28,681 nucleotides of DNA from an uncultured Clostridia bacterium (GTDB lineage Bacteria; Bacillota; Clostridia; Oscillospirales; Ruminococcaceae): assembly GCA_947631585.1 (NCBI GenBank), contig CANRLY010000004.1, forward strand, positions 1 through 28,681. The letters run 5' to 3'. Made by a program: the position numbers and the translations under genes. Positions 1 through 4,922 of the stretch are shown here, piece after piece (within the stretch, counting starts at the first letter, position 1; every line of letters starts with the position of its first letter). The notes under the pieces were generated by a model. It did no database searches. It was not told the DNA's origin and was given only the letters and a program-made list of their open reading frames with translations.

Positions 1-238
1 CTCCTCCGACCGCAAAGACCTTGTGATAAGGGTCACCGACAAGCAGCTTCTCAAAAAGACCGGCGGGATACTTCAGGGAATGTCAGGTTCTCCCATAATC
101 CAGAACGGCAGGCTGGTGGGAGCGATAACGCACGTTTTTGTTAAAACTGCGGACATGGGCTACGGAATTTTTGCCGACCGAATGTACAGTGAAGCTGTAA
201 ATGTTTATTCATCTCGTCAGGCACGGGCTGTCTCCTGA
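1..238 (+). CDS. spoIVB: SpoIVB-type serine peptidase, C-terminal end (partial)
   Basis: Only the last 78 codons are present, read from base 2 to the TGA at 236-238; the gene begins left of the window. The segment GMSGSPIIQNGRLVGAITHV matches the catalytic-serine region of the SpoIVB (S55) peptidase family, and GYGIFADRM matches the conserved stretch after it. SpoIVB is a PDZ-containing serine protease made in the forespore; in Bacillus subtilis it starts the signal that activates pro-sigma-K processing in the mother cell. Its presence indicates a spore-forming (or recently spore-forming) Firmicute. The GMSGSP serine is intact, so the visible part gives no sign of decay. The N-terminal membrane anchor and PDZ domain cannot be checked here. 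Confidence 0.88.
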   Translation, partial: SSDRKDLVIRVTDKQLLKKTGGILQGMSGSPIIQNGRLVGAITHVFVKTADMGYGIFADRMYSEAVNVYSSRQARAVS

Positions 239-250
239 GCGGAGCGGCTC

Positions 251-279
251 GTCCGGCGGCTTATCCGCAAATTCCGGAC
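251..279. other. imperfect hairpin after spoIVB
   Basis: GTCCGG (251-256) pairs with CCGGAC (274-279), with an inner GCGG/CCGC pair (256-259 with 265-268). No T tract follows, so it is at best a weak terminator for spoIVB. The 9-bp unit CGGACTTAT is tandemly duplicated at 275-292. Apart from this I see nothing in 239-385. Confidence 0.3.
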
Positions 280-385
280 TTATCGGACTTATCACTAGTT
301 ATGATATGTTTTGCCGTTTGATTATATACATTTAATGTTATCCGAAGCCGCAGGTCACGATTTTTGAATTTTTTATTAAAACGGG

Positions 386-414
386 TTGACAACGGCGTTT
401 CGATATGCTATACT
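386..414 (+). promoter_or_regulatory. sigma-A promoter of tRNA-fMet
   Basis: TTGACA (386-391), a 17-bp spacer, then TATACT (409-414), with a TGC just before the -10 (extended -10). Transcription should start near 421, about 93 nt upstream of the mature tRNA. The same layout recurs at 2260-2288 and 3380-3408. Confidence 0.85.
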
Positions 415-420
415 AATTGA

Positions 421-513
421 TACAGTAATTGTGACGACCCATGCGGCATTGCATGGCGTTCCAACTGATCTGTGCAGTTGGTCGGAAAACAGATCAAGTT
501 CAGCAAATAATAT
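421..513 (+). other. structured 5' leader of the tRNA-fMet transcript
   Basis: This is about 93 nt between the predicted start site and the tRNA. It holds CCATGC/GCATGG (439-444 with 451-456) and CCAACTG/CAGTTGG (461-467 with 475-481). GATCTG/CAGATC (467-472 with 490-495) overlaps base 467 of the second hairpin and encloses its 3' arm (475-481), so those two folds compete. RNase P would remove the leader. A separate small-RNA role is possible but not shown by the sequence. Confidence 0.45.
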
Positions 514-590
<77 letters not shown>

Positions 591-612
591 AGCCGTTAAT
601 ATCCGGCTCACG

Positions 613-643
613 GTCCGCACAGGTTTGTGCGGACTTTTATTTT
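613..643 (+). terminator. intrinsic terminator of tRNA-fMet
   Basis: A perfect 9-bp stem, GTCCGCACA (613-621) with TGTGCGGAC (626-634), loop GGTT, followed by TTTTATTTT (635-643). It lies only 26 nt before the next start codon. Confidence 0.88.
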
Positions 644-668
644 ACTGATGTTCCCGGAGCGTGGCAGA

Positions 669-1046
669 ATGGGCAAAACAGTGCATGAGATGGGATTATA
701 CCCGGCCTCTTTTGAAAAGATAAAAAACGGCAGCAAGACCATTGAGCTGCGCTTATACGACGAAAAGCGGCAAGCCGTTCAGGTGGGGGACGTCATTTGC
801 TTTGTGAACAGCGATGACAGTTCCCAGAAGCTGAAAGCGGAGGTCGTCGGGCTGTTTATATTTGATTCTTTTGACCGGCTTTATCGGGAACTTCCTCTGA
901 CCCAGTGCGGATACACCCCGGAGGAAGCAGCAGCCGCTTCCCCAAGAGACATGGACAGTTACTATTCAAAAGAAAAGCAGGAAAAATACTCTGTTGTGGG
1001 CATAAAGGTCAGGCTGCTGGATATTCAGGCGGATACGGCAAGCTGA
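669..1046 (+). CDS. ASCH-domain (PUA-like) protein
   Basis: A 125-residue protein. The N-terminal stretch LYPASFEKIKNGSKTIELRL followed by VGDVICF is the usual ASCH pattern (a PUA-related beta barrel); the K-T-I-E-x-R segment is the typical signature. ASCH proteins are thought to bind RNA or nucleotides, and the E. coli member YqfB hydrolyses N4-acetylcytidine; which activity applies here is unknown. I chose the ATG at 669 because GGAG (656-659) lies 9 nt upstream; an in-frame ATG at 627 falls inside the tRNA terminator. No promoter fits between that terminator and the gene, so it may depend on read-through from tRNA-fMet. Two genes follow closely on the same strand. Confidence 0.75.
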   Translation: MGKTVHEMGLYPASFEKIKNGSKTIELRLYDEKRQAVQVGDVICFVNSDDSSQKLKAEVVGLFIFDSFDRLYRELPLTQCGYTPEEAAAASPRDMDSYYSKEKQEKYSVVGIKVRLLDIQADTAS

Positions 1047-1076
1047 CAATTTCATTATAAAGATCACGAAAGGCAA

Positions 1077-1685
1077 GTGGTAGTTTTGCGGCGCAGAAAA
1101 AGGCTTATCTCTTTTATAGTTCTTGTGATAGTGCTGGCAAGTTTTATTGTTATCAATCTTATGGACAAGTTCGATCTGATACAGTGCATTTCGCTGTTCA
1201 CTGCGATACTGGGAGTTGTTTTGGTAGCGGTGGAGCTTTTTCAGTCGAGAAAAGTTGCAGAGGCGGATTTTCTGGCATCGCTGAACAATTCCTTTGTCAC
1301 CAGCGAAGATTACAAAGCCGCCTACATGATGTTTGAAAATTACGATTTTGAAAACTGTCCGGATCTGGAACTGGACAACGTACACATTTCAAATTACCTT
1401 ACATTTTTCGAGACTTTCCAGCTGCTCATAGAAAGAGGTACTTTGTCCATTTCCATGCTCAACGACCTGTTCGGCTACCGGTTTTTCATTGCGGTGCATA
1501 ATCCTTATGTTCAGCGCAAAAAGCTGGTAAATTCGCCGGATAATTTCAAAAATCTATATCTTCTTGAGAAAGAGTGGATGGCTTACCGCAAAAAGAAAGG
1601 GCTTCCCATATTTCACGAGGAATATTCCCTTGAAAAGCAGCTTGACGAAGCGACATACAAGCGGATAATTTCGCAGGCAAAATAA
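1077..1685 (+). CDS. small membrane protein with two N-terminal helices (DUF4760-like?)
   Basis: About 202 residues. An Arg/Lys-rich start is followed by two hydrophobic helices (about residues 10-30 and 37-57) and then a soluble domain of about 140 residues rich in aromatic and charged residues, likely cytosolic by the positive-inside rule. The soluble part (…YLTFFETFQLLIERGTL…) resembles DUF4760-type proteins, but this is a weak recollection. The GTG at 1077 has only a poor upstream AAAGG; a TTG at 1086 is an alternative start. It lies 30 bp after the ASCH gene and 26 bp before the GNAT gene, so it may share their transcript. Function unknown. Confidence 0.6.
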   Translation: MVVLRRRKRLISFIVLVIVLASFIVINLMDKFDLIQCISLFTAILGVVLVAVELFQSRKVAEADFLASLNNSFVTSEDYKAAYMMFENYDFENCPDLELDNVHISNYLTFFETFQLLIERGTLSISMLNDLFGYRFFIAVHNPYVQRKKLVNSPDNFKNLYLLEKEWMAYRKKKGLPIFHEEYSLEKQLDEATYKRIISQAK

Positions 1686-1711
1686 GATGTTACCAGTAAG
1701 GAGGAACAGCT

Positions 1712-2224
1712 ATGGCATACGATTTTGAACTGAAAAAATGCGAAGCAAACGAGATAAACGATATCCTCAGGATACAGGAGGAGGCGTTTGCCGTTATCGA
1801 ACGTCCGGATATACTGAGGCGAAACACCCCGGAAATGCTGCTGTCATGTCTCAGCGCACCCCACTACACCATAGGGGCATACTGCCAGGGGCTGCTTGTA
1901 GGGTTTGCGGTGCTTTACGACGCAGGCGACGACGCTGAAAATCTTGGCAGGGACATAGGTTACGCCGAGGACGAGCTGAGCGATGTGATAAATCTGAAGC
2001 TGGTGATAGTTTCCCCGAAATACCGTGGCAACGGGCTTCAGCGCAGAATGACGGAGGAGCTTGAAAAGGTCGCTGCAAAGCTGAACAAGCGCTGCATTTG
2101 CGTGACGGTTTCCCCTTTCAACAAAGTGAGCCGCAGCAACATCGAGAGCATGGGTTACAAATACCATTCCCAGAAAGAAAAATACGGCGGCGTTCTGCGG
2201 AACTTATATTACAAGATAATTTAG
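1712..2224 (+). CDS. GNAT-family N-acetyltransferase
   Basis: A 170-residue single-domain GNAT protein. The acetyl-CoA signature is around residues 92-107: LVIVSPKYRGNGLQRRMTEE, i.e. the beta-4 strand then the R/Q-x-x-G-x-G/A-like pyrophosphate loop (YRGNGLQRR). The C-terminal part has the usual SNIESMGYKYH strand/turn and ends in aromatic residues. GNAT enzymes move an acetyl group from acetyl-CoA to an amine on a small molecule, peptide or protein; the substrate cannot be told here. The start is supported by AAGGAGG a few bases upstream. It is the last gene before the next promoter (2260-2288), and I see no clear terminator for it. Confidence 0.82.
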   Translation: MAYDFELKKCEANEINDILRIQEEAFAVIERPDILRRNTPEMLLSCLSAPHYTIGAYCQGLLVGFAVLYDAGDDAENLGRDIGYAEDELSDVINLKLVIVSPKYRGNGLQRRMTEELEKVAAKLNKRCICVTVSPFNKVSRSNIESMGYKYHSQKEKYGGVLRNLYYKII

Positions 2225-2259
2225 CGGTTCTCCCTGCTGCAGTTCGACATTAAACACCG

Positions 2260-2288
2260 TTGACAAAAGTTATTCGCTGTGCTATACT
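2260..2288 (+). promoter_or_regulatory. sigma-A promoter of the CDF transporter
   Basis: TTGACA (2260-2265), 17-bp spacer, TATACT (2283-2288) with TGC before the -10. Transcription should start near 2295, leaving a leader of about 105 nt before the gene at 2399. Confidence 0.85.
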
Positions 2289-2303
2289 CTCAGTGAACAG
2301 TTA

Positions 2304-2343
2304 AACAGCCGCCGCTTTCTGAAACTCAGGCGGTTGTTTTTTT
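2304..2343 (+). terminator. attenuator-like terminator in the CDF leader
   Basis: AACAGCCGCC (2304-2313) pairs over 10 bp (one G-T) with GGCGGTTGTT (2329-2338); the T run spans 2337-2343. It begins about 10 nt after the predicted start site, so most transcripts would end after about 45 nt unless the hairpin is disrupted. A second hairpin, GCGCAG/CTGCGC (2347-2352 with 2367-2372), follows. No known riboswitch class is recognisable. It may be an attenuator or the end of a tiny RNA. Confidence 0.6.
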
Positions 2344-2398
2344 ACGGCGCAGGTCTGCTTTCATTTCTGCGCAGAGCTTTTATGGGGAGGTCGGCATT

Positions 2399-3349
2399 AT
2401 GACAGATCAGATCCTGAAGTTGTTTATCAAAAACGACAGCGATCCTCAAGACCCTGCCGTCCGTGCGGCGGTAGGGCGTTTAGCAGGGACAGCCGGCATA
2501 CTCTGCAACATTTTTCTCACCATCGGGAAGCTGATAGTCGGCATTGGTGTCGGTTCTATGTCCATTGTTTCAGACGGTGTGAACAACCTGTCAGACGCAG
2601 CTTCTTCAGTGATAACTCTGCTGGGGTTCCGGCTTGCAATGCGGCCTGCCGACAAAGACCACCCGTTTGGTCACGCCAGGTACGAATACATTTCCGGTCT
2701 TGCCATAGCAGGGCTGATACTTCTCATAGGTGCAGAGCTTATAAAGTCCTCGGTCTACAAGATAATAAAGCCGAAAGCGCCTGAGATAACGGTAATAGTT
2801 TTCGGGGTACTGATAGTTTCGGTATTAGTAAAGCTCTGGTTATCGGTATTTTTCAGAAGTCTTGGCAAAAAGATAAATTCCCAGACGCTCAAGGCAAGCG
2901 CAGCCGACAGCCGCAACGATGTTATCACGACTATTTCGGTACTGGCGGGAGCGATCCTGAATTACGCTTTTGGCGTAGACCTGGACGGCGTTATCGGTTT
3001 AGGAGTAGCGGTATTCATTTTCATTTCGGGAATAAAGATAGCCCGTGACACAGTATCTCCGTTACTTGGTCAGCAGGCGGACAAAGAGTTAGTGGACAGC
3101 ATTACTCAGCTTATAACCACACACGACAAGGTATTAGGTTTTCACGATCTGCTTATACACGATTACGGGCCTGGGCAGCGGTACGCTTCAGTTCATGTAG
3201 AGCTCAGTGCAAAGGAGGACCCTCTGGTAAGTCACGGGGCGATAGACGACATCGAACGCAAGGTCTTAGAAAAGACGAACGTTCATCTGGTGGTACATTA
3301 CGACCCTGTTCCGGAGAACGATGACGCAGGCAGTCAGGATAAGTCCTGA
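2399..3349 (+). CDS. cation diffusion facilitator (CDF) metal exporter, possibly manganese
   Basis: A 316-residue CDF transporter: about six membrane helices (residues ~30-215) and a cytosolic C-terminal domain (~220-302) of the ferredoxin-like ZT_dimer type. Seen directly: SDGVNNLSDAASS in TM2, HPFGHARYEY after it, and ADSRNDV in TM5. By alignment with YiiP the transport site is N62-x3-D66 and D170-x3-D174. The Zn-type His in TM5 is replaced by Asp, which fits the manganese-type group (MntE-like) better than zinc exporters; this is inference. CDF proteins export divalent metal in exchange for protons at the membrane. The start has GGGGAGG upstream. It has its own promoter and an attenuator-like leader, so a metal response is plausible. 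Confidence 0.88.
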   Translation: MTDQILKLFIKNDSDPQDPAVRAAVGRLAGTAGILCNIFLTIGKLIVGIGVGSMSIVSDGVNNLSDAASSVITLLGFRLAMRPADKDHPFGHARYEYISGLAIAGLILLIGAELIKSSVYKIIKPKAPEITVIVFGVLIVSVLVKLWLSVFFRSLGKKINSQTLKASAADSRNDVITTISVLAGAILNYAFGVDLDGVIGLGVAVFIFISGIKIARDTVSPLLGQQADKELVDSITQLITTHDKVLGFHDLLIHDYGPGQRYASVHVELSAKEDPLVSHGAIDDIERKVLEKTNVHLVVHYDPVPENDDAGSQDKS

Positions 3350-3379
3350 CCCTGCCGGGCGTTATTTTCAAAAAATCTC

Positions 3380-3408
3380 TTGACAAAGTCCTGCCGAGGT
3401 GCTATAAT
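3380..3408 (+). promoter_or_regulatory. sigma-A promoter of tRNA-Arg
   Basis: TTGACA (3380-3385), 17-bp spacer, consensus TATAAT (3403-3408) with TGC before it. It lies just after the CDF gene and about 14 nt before the tRNA. Confidence 0.9.
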
Positions 3409-3421
3409 TATCAAGATGTTT

Positions 3422-3498
3422 GCGCTGCTAGCTCAGCTGGATAGAGTGACTGGCTACGAACCAGTAGGTCAGGGGTTCGAGTCCCTTGCAGCGCGCCA
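3422..3498 (+). tRNA. tRNA-Arg (ACG)
   Basis: A 77-nt cloverleaf with encoded CCA. Acceptor stem GCGCTGC/GCAGCGC, discriminator G, anticodon stem ACTGG/CCAGT, loop CTACGAA with anticodon ACG (3456-3458), T arm GGTTCGAGT. A34 is normally edited to inosine by TadA to read CGU/CGC/CGA. The 3' end is followed within 3 nt by a repeat-rich region. Confidence 0.96.
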
Positions 3499-3500
3499 GA

Positions 3501-3528
3501 ATGTTTGCAATGCAAGCATTGCAAACAT
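3501..3528. repeat. perfect palindrome P1 after tRNA-Arg
   Basis: ATGTTTGCAATGC (3501-3513), AA, then its exact reverse complement (3516-3528): 13 bp with a 2-nt centre. No T tract follows directly, so it is not a classic terminator. It abuts element E1. A related palindrome (3859-3877) abuts E3, and a half copy (3821-3833) abuts the E2 fragment. Confidence 0.85.
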
Positions 3529-3590
3529 GAAGAATTTTCTTCGCCGTCATGATCGTGACGGCGATTTTCTTTGAAAACCGAAAATTCTTC
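3529..3590 (+). repeat. three-way-junction repeat element E1
   Basis: The outer stem GAAGAATTTTC (3529-3539) pairs perfectly with 3580-3590. Inside are hairpin A, TCGCCGTCA/TGACGGCGA (3541-3549 with 3556-3564, loop TGATCG), and hairpin B, TTTTC/GAAAA (3565-3569 with 3573-3577), then an unpaired CC. E3 has the same plan with different stem sequences. Hairpin A followed by TTTTCTTT may also terminate tRNA-Arg transcription. Confidence 0.75.
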
Positions 3591-3599
3591 CGGCTGGGG

Positions 3600-3712
3600 G
3601 TTACAGCTTTTGAGGGGTCTCCGTTTGGGCTTTTCAACTTATGTGAGGGATTCCTCTTCGGGGTTTACAGCTTTTGAGAGAGATTCCGTTTCGGGGTTAC
3701 AGCTTTTGCGAG
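3600..3712 (+). repeat. degenerate ~31-bp direct repeats, array 1
   Basis: Four abutting units starting near 3600, 3630, 3664 and 3697. The shared core is roughly TTACAGCTTTTGAGGGG followed by TCTCCGTTTGGG. Unit length is about 30-34 bp and the last unit is cut short where element E2 begins. The units abut with no spacers, so this is not a CRISPR array. No ORF here looks real. Confidence 0.75.
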
Positions 3713-3717
3713 TTTTG

Positions 3718-3772
3718 CCGTCATGATCGTGGCGGAAATTTTTCTTTTTCAAAGAAAAAACAGCAATTCTTC
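3718..3772 (+). repeat. element E2, 3' part only
   Basis: Hairpin A is CCGTCA/TGGCGG (3718-3723 with 3730-3735, loop TGATCG as in E1). Hairpin B is TTTTTCTTT/AAAGAAAAA (3739-3747 with 3751-3759). The 3' outer arm GCAATTCTTC is at 3763-3772. The 5' outer arm is missing upstream; a matching arm lies downstream at 3834-3843 instead. Confidence 0.6.
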
Positions 3773-3820
3773 TGTCTGGGATTTAGAACTTCTGTTTTGT
3801 ATGATTTGTACTATTAAATC

Positions 3821-3854
3821 GCATTGCAAACATGAAGAATTGCATTTCCGCCAT
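3821..3854 (+). repeat. half palindrome plus displaced 5' arm of element E2
   Basis: GCATTGCAAACAT (3821-3833) equals the right half of palindrome P1. It is followed by GAAGAATTGC (3834-3843) and ATTTCCGCCA (3844-3853). These two are exact reverse complements of 3763-3772 and 3730-3739 in E2, so the two fragments together look like one element cut and permuted. Confidence 0.6.
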
Positions 3855-3858
3855 ATAA

Positions 3859-3877
3859 ATGCTTGCTTCGCAAGCAT
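3859..3877. repeat. palindrome P3 before element E3
   Basis: ATGCTTGC (3859-3866), loop TTC, GCAAGCAT (3870-3877). It abuts E3 in the same way that P1 abuts E1. A similar GCTTGC/GCAAGC core closes arm 2 of the cloverleaf at 4133-4177. Confidence 0.7.
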
Positions 3878-3949
3878 GAAGAATCACTTTCCTGCCATAA
3901 ATCGTGGCAGGAATTTTCATTTCAAGAAATGAAAAACCAGTGATTCTTC
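3878..3949 (+). repeat. three-way-junction repeat element E3
   Basis: The outer stem GAAGAATCACT (3878-3888) pairs with AGTGATTCTTC (3939-3949). Hairpin A is TTCCTGCCA/TGGCAGGAA (3889-3897 with 3905-3913). Hairpin B is TTTTCATTTC/GAAATGAAAA (3914-3923 with 3926-3935). ACC is unpaired. All three stems differ from E1 yet keep full pairing, i.e. compensatory change. The flank after the element resembles the flanks of E1 and E2 and leads into the direct repeats. Confidence 0.75.
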
Positions 3950-3958
3950 TGTCAGGGG

Positions 3959-4080
3959 TTTAGGACTTTTGCGAGGGATTCCGTTTCGGGATTACAACTT
4001 CTGAGGGGTCTCCGATTCGGTTTACAACTTTCAAGGGGTCTCCGTTTTGGATTTACAGCTTTTGAGGGGTGTTCGTCGAA
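3959..4080 (+). repeat. degenerate ~31-bp direct repeats, array 2
   Basis: Four abutting units (about 3959, 3991, 4021, 4051) of 30-32 bp with the same core as array 1: TTTACARCTTTTGAGGGG then TCTCCGTTT. Array 2 follows element E3 as array 1 follows E1, so the region looks like repeated palindrome-element-array modules. Confidence 0.75.
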
Positions 4081-4098
4081 TATCGTGGAACTTAATAT

Positions 4099-4210
4099 GC
4101 GGCGGCAGCCCGTGGGGACGTTGTCCCCACGGCTTCGGCGGCTAAATGCTTGCTTTGCAAGCGTTTAGCCGCCGAAGTTCGCTCACCGACAGGTGAGCGG
4201 CTGCCGCCGC
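4099..4210. repeat. cloverleaf (four-way-junction) palindrome 1
   Basis: Closing stem of 11 bp: GCGGCGGCAGC (4099-4109) with GCTGCCGCCGC (4200-4210). Arm 1 is 10 bp (4110-4119 with 4123-4132, loop GTT). Arm 2 is 21 bp with one G-T (4133-4153 with 4157-4177, loop TTT). Arm 3 is 8 bp (4180-4187 with 4192-4199, loop GACA). Only TT (4178-4179) is unpaired at the junction. It lies in the spacer between tRNA-Arg and the convergent hsp20 gene. A second element with the same plan is at 13816-13933. Confidence 0.85.
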
Positions 4211-4253
4211 CGAAATTTTGCGCCTACCCTGCCTCTGGTGGGGCTTTTTGCAC

Positions 4254-4288
4254 AAAAAAATTCGCCGTCTACGGAGGCGGCGAATTTT
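4254..4288 (-). terminator. intrinsic terminator of hsp20
   Basis: On the + strand AAAATTCGCCG (4257-4267) pairs with CGGCGAATTTT (4278-4288). Read on the - strand, the hairpin follows the hsp20 stop and runs into seven T residues (4260-4254). Confidence 0.85.
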
Positions 4289-4294
4289 AGGAAA

Positions 4295-4702
4295 TCAATT
4301 TATCTGGATACGTTTTACTTCTGCTTTTCCTTTTTCCTTTTTAGGGAGAGTAAGTCTCAGCACACCGTTATTATAAGATGCGTCGATACTTTTTCGGTCG
4401 ATATCGGTGATATCGAAGCTTCTGCAATAAGAGCCGTAGTTCCGTTCACGTCTGATATACCTGCCCGAACCGTCTTTCTCGTCGGTCTCGCTGGTATGCT
4501 TTGCGCAGAGCGTAAGGGTATTTTCGTCCACATCGACGGTTATATCCTTTTTATCGAACCCCGGCATTTCACATTCCAGCACATACTTATCGCCGTCGTC
4601 CCTGATATCGGTACGGCAGTCGCTCCTGCCGAAAAAGTCTCTTTCAAACGCTCTGAACGGTTCCCAGATCTCTCCGCCCTCGAATGGTGTCAGTCCATAC
4701 AT
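4295..4702 (-). CDS. Hsp20/alpha-crystallin small heat-shock protein
   Basis: 135 residues with the alpha-crystallin domain at about 28-125: DKYVLECEMPGFDKKDITVD, then ENTLTL, the G-x-Y-x-R-R-E-R-x-Y-G-x-(F/Y)-x-R-x-F core (RYIRRERNYGSYCRSFDI) and the C-terminal NGVLRLTLPKKE motif. A short tail with IQI (I-x-I) provides oligomer contacts in this family. Small heat-shock proteins hold unfolding proteins in an ATP-independent way in the cytosol. The start is supported by GAGGAGG upstream. A strong terminator follows. I found no CIRCE or convincing sigma-A promoter in the 220-bp divergent spacer shared with the MATE gene. Confidence 0.93.
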   Translation of the reverse strand: MYGLTPFEGGEIWEPFRAFERDFFGRSDCRTDIRDDGDKYVLECEMPGFDKKDITVDVDENTLTLCAKHTSETDEKDGSGRYIRRERNYGSYCRSFDITDIDRKSIDASYNNGVLRLTLPKKEKGKAEVKRIQIN

Positions 4703-4858
4703 TACAATGCCTCCTCAGATATTTTTTAAATTTGCAGAATTTCAAGCTGCGCAGCCGCAGTTATCCTGCCGGTGTTATTATTATGATATTTTTCCAAAGT
4801 CTTATTCGTGAAAAAGTTATGAGAAGTTTAAATATCTTTGTTAATTAAAATAAATCCG

Positions 4859-4887
4859 TTGAACAGTCTGCACTTTTGTGATACAAT
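4859..4887 (+). promoter_or_regulatory. probable promoter of the MATE gene
   Basis: TTGAAC (4859-4864), 17-bp spacer, TACAAT (4882-4887) with TGA before the -10. The start site would be near 4894, about 30 nt before the start codon. Confidence 0.65.
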
Positions 4888-4922
4888 CATATTGAAAATT
4901 TATATGAAAGAAAGTAATATCA

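Noticed and set aside
3723..3932. 69-codon open frame in the repeat region
   Set aside because: Composed of repeat elements and palindromes; no ribosome binding site and biased composition.
3600..4080. CRISPR-like array of ~31-bp repeats
   Set aside because: Units abut without unique spacers, are degenerate, and no cas gene is near.
3422..4210. Integrated element using tRNA-Arg as attachment site
   Set aside because: No integrase and no second copy of the tRNA 3' end in the window.
4193..4729. 178-codon open frame on the + strand
   Set aside because: Antisense to hsp20 and starts inside the cloverleaf palindrome.
4703..4858. CIRCE or other heat-shock operator for hsp20
   Set aside because: No TTAGCACTC-type inverted repeat is visible; only short chance palindromes such as GCTGCGCAGC.
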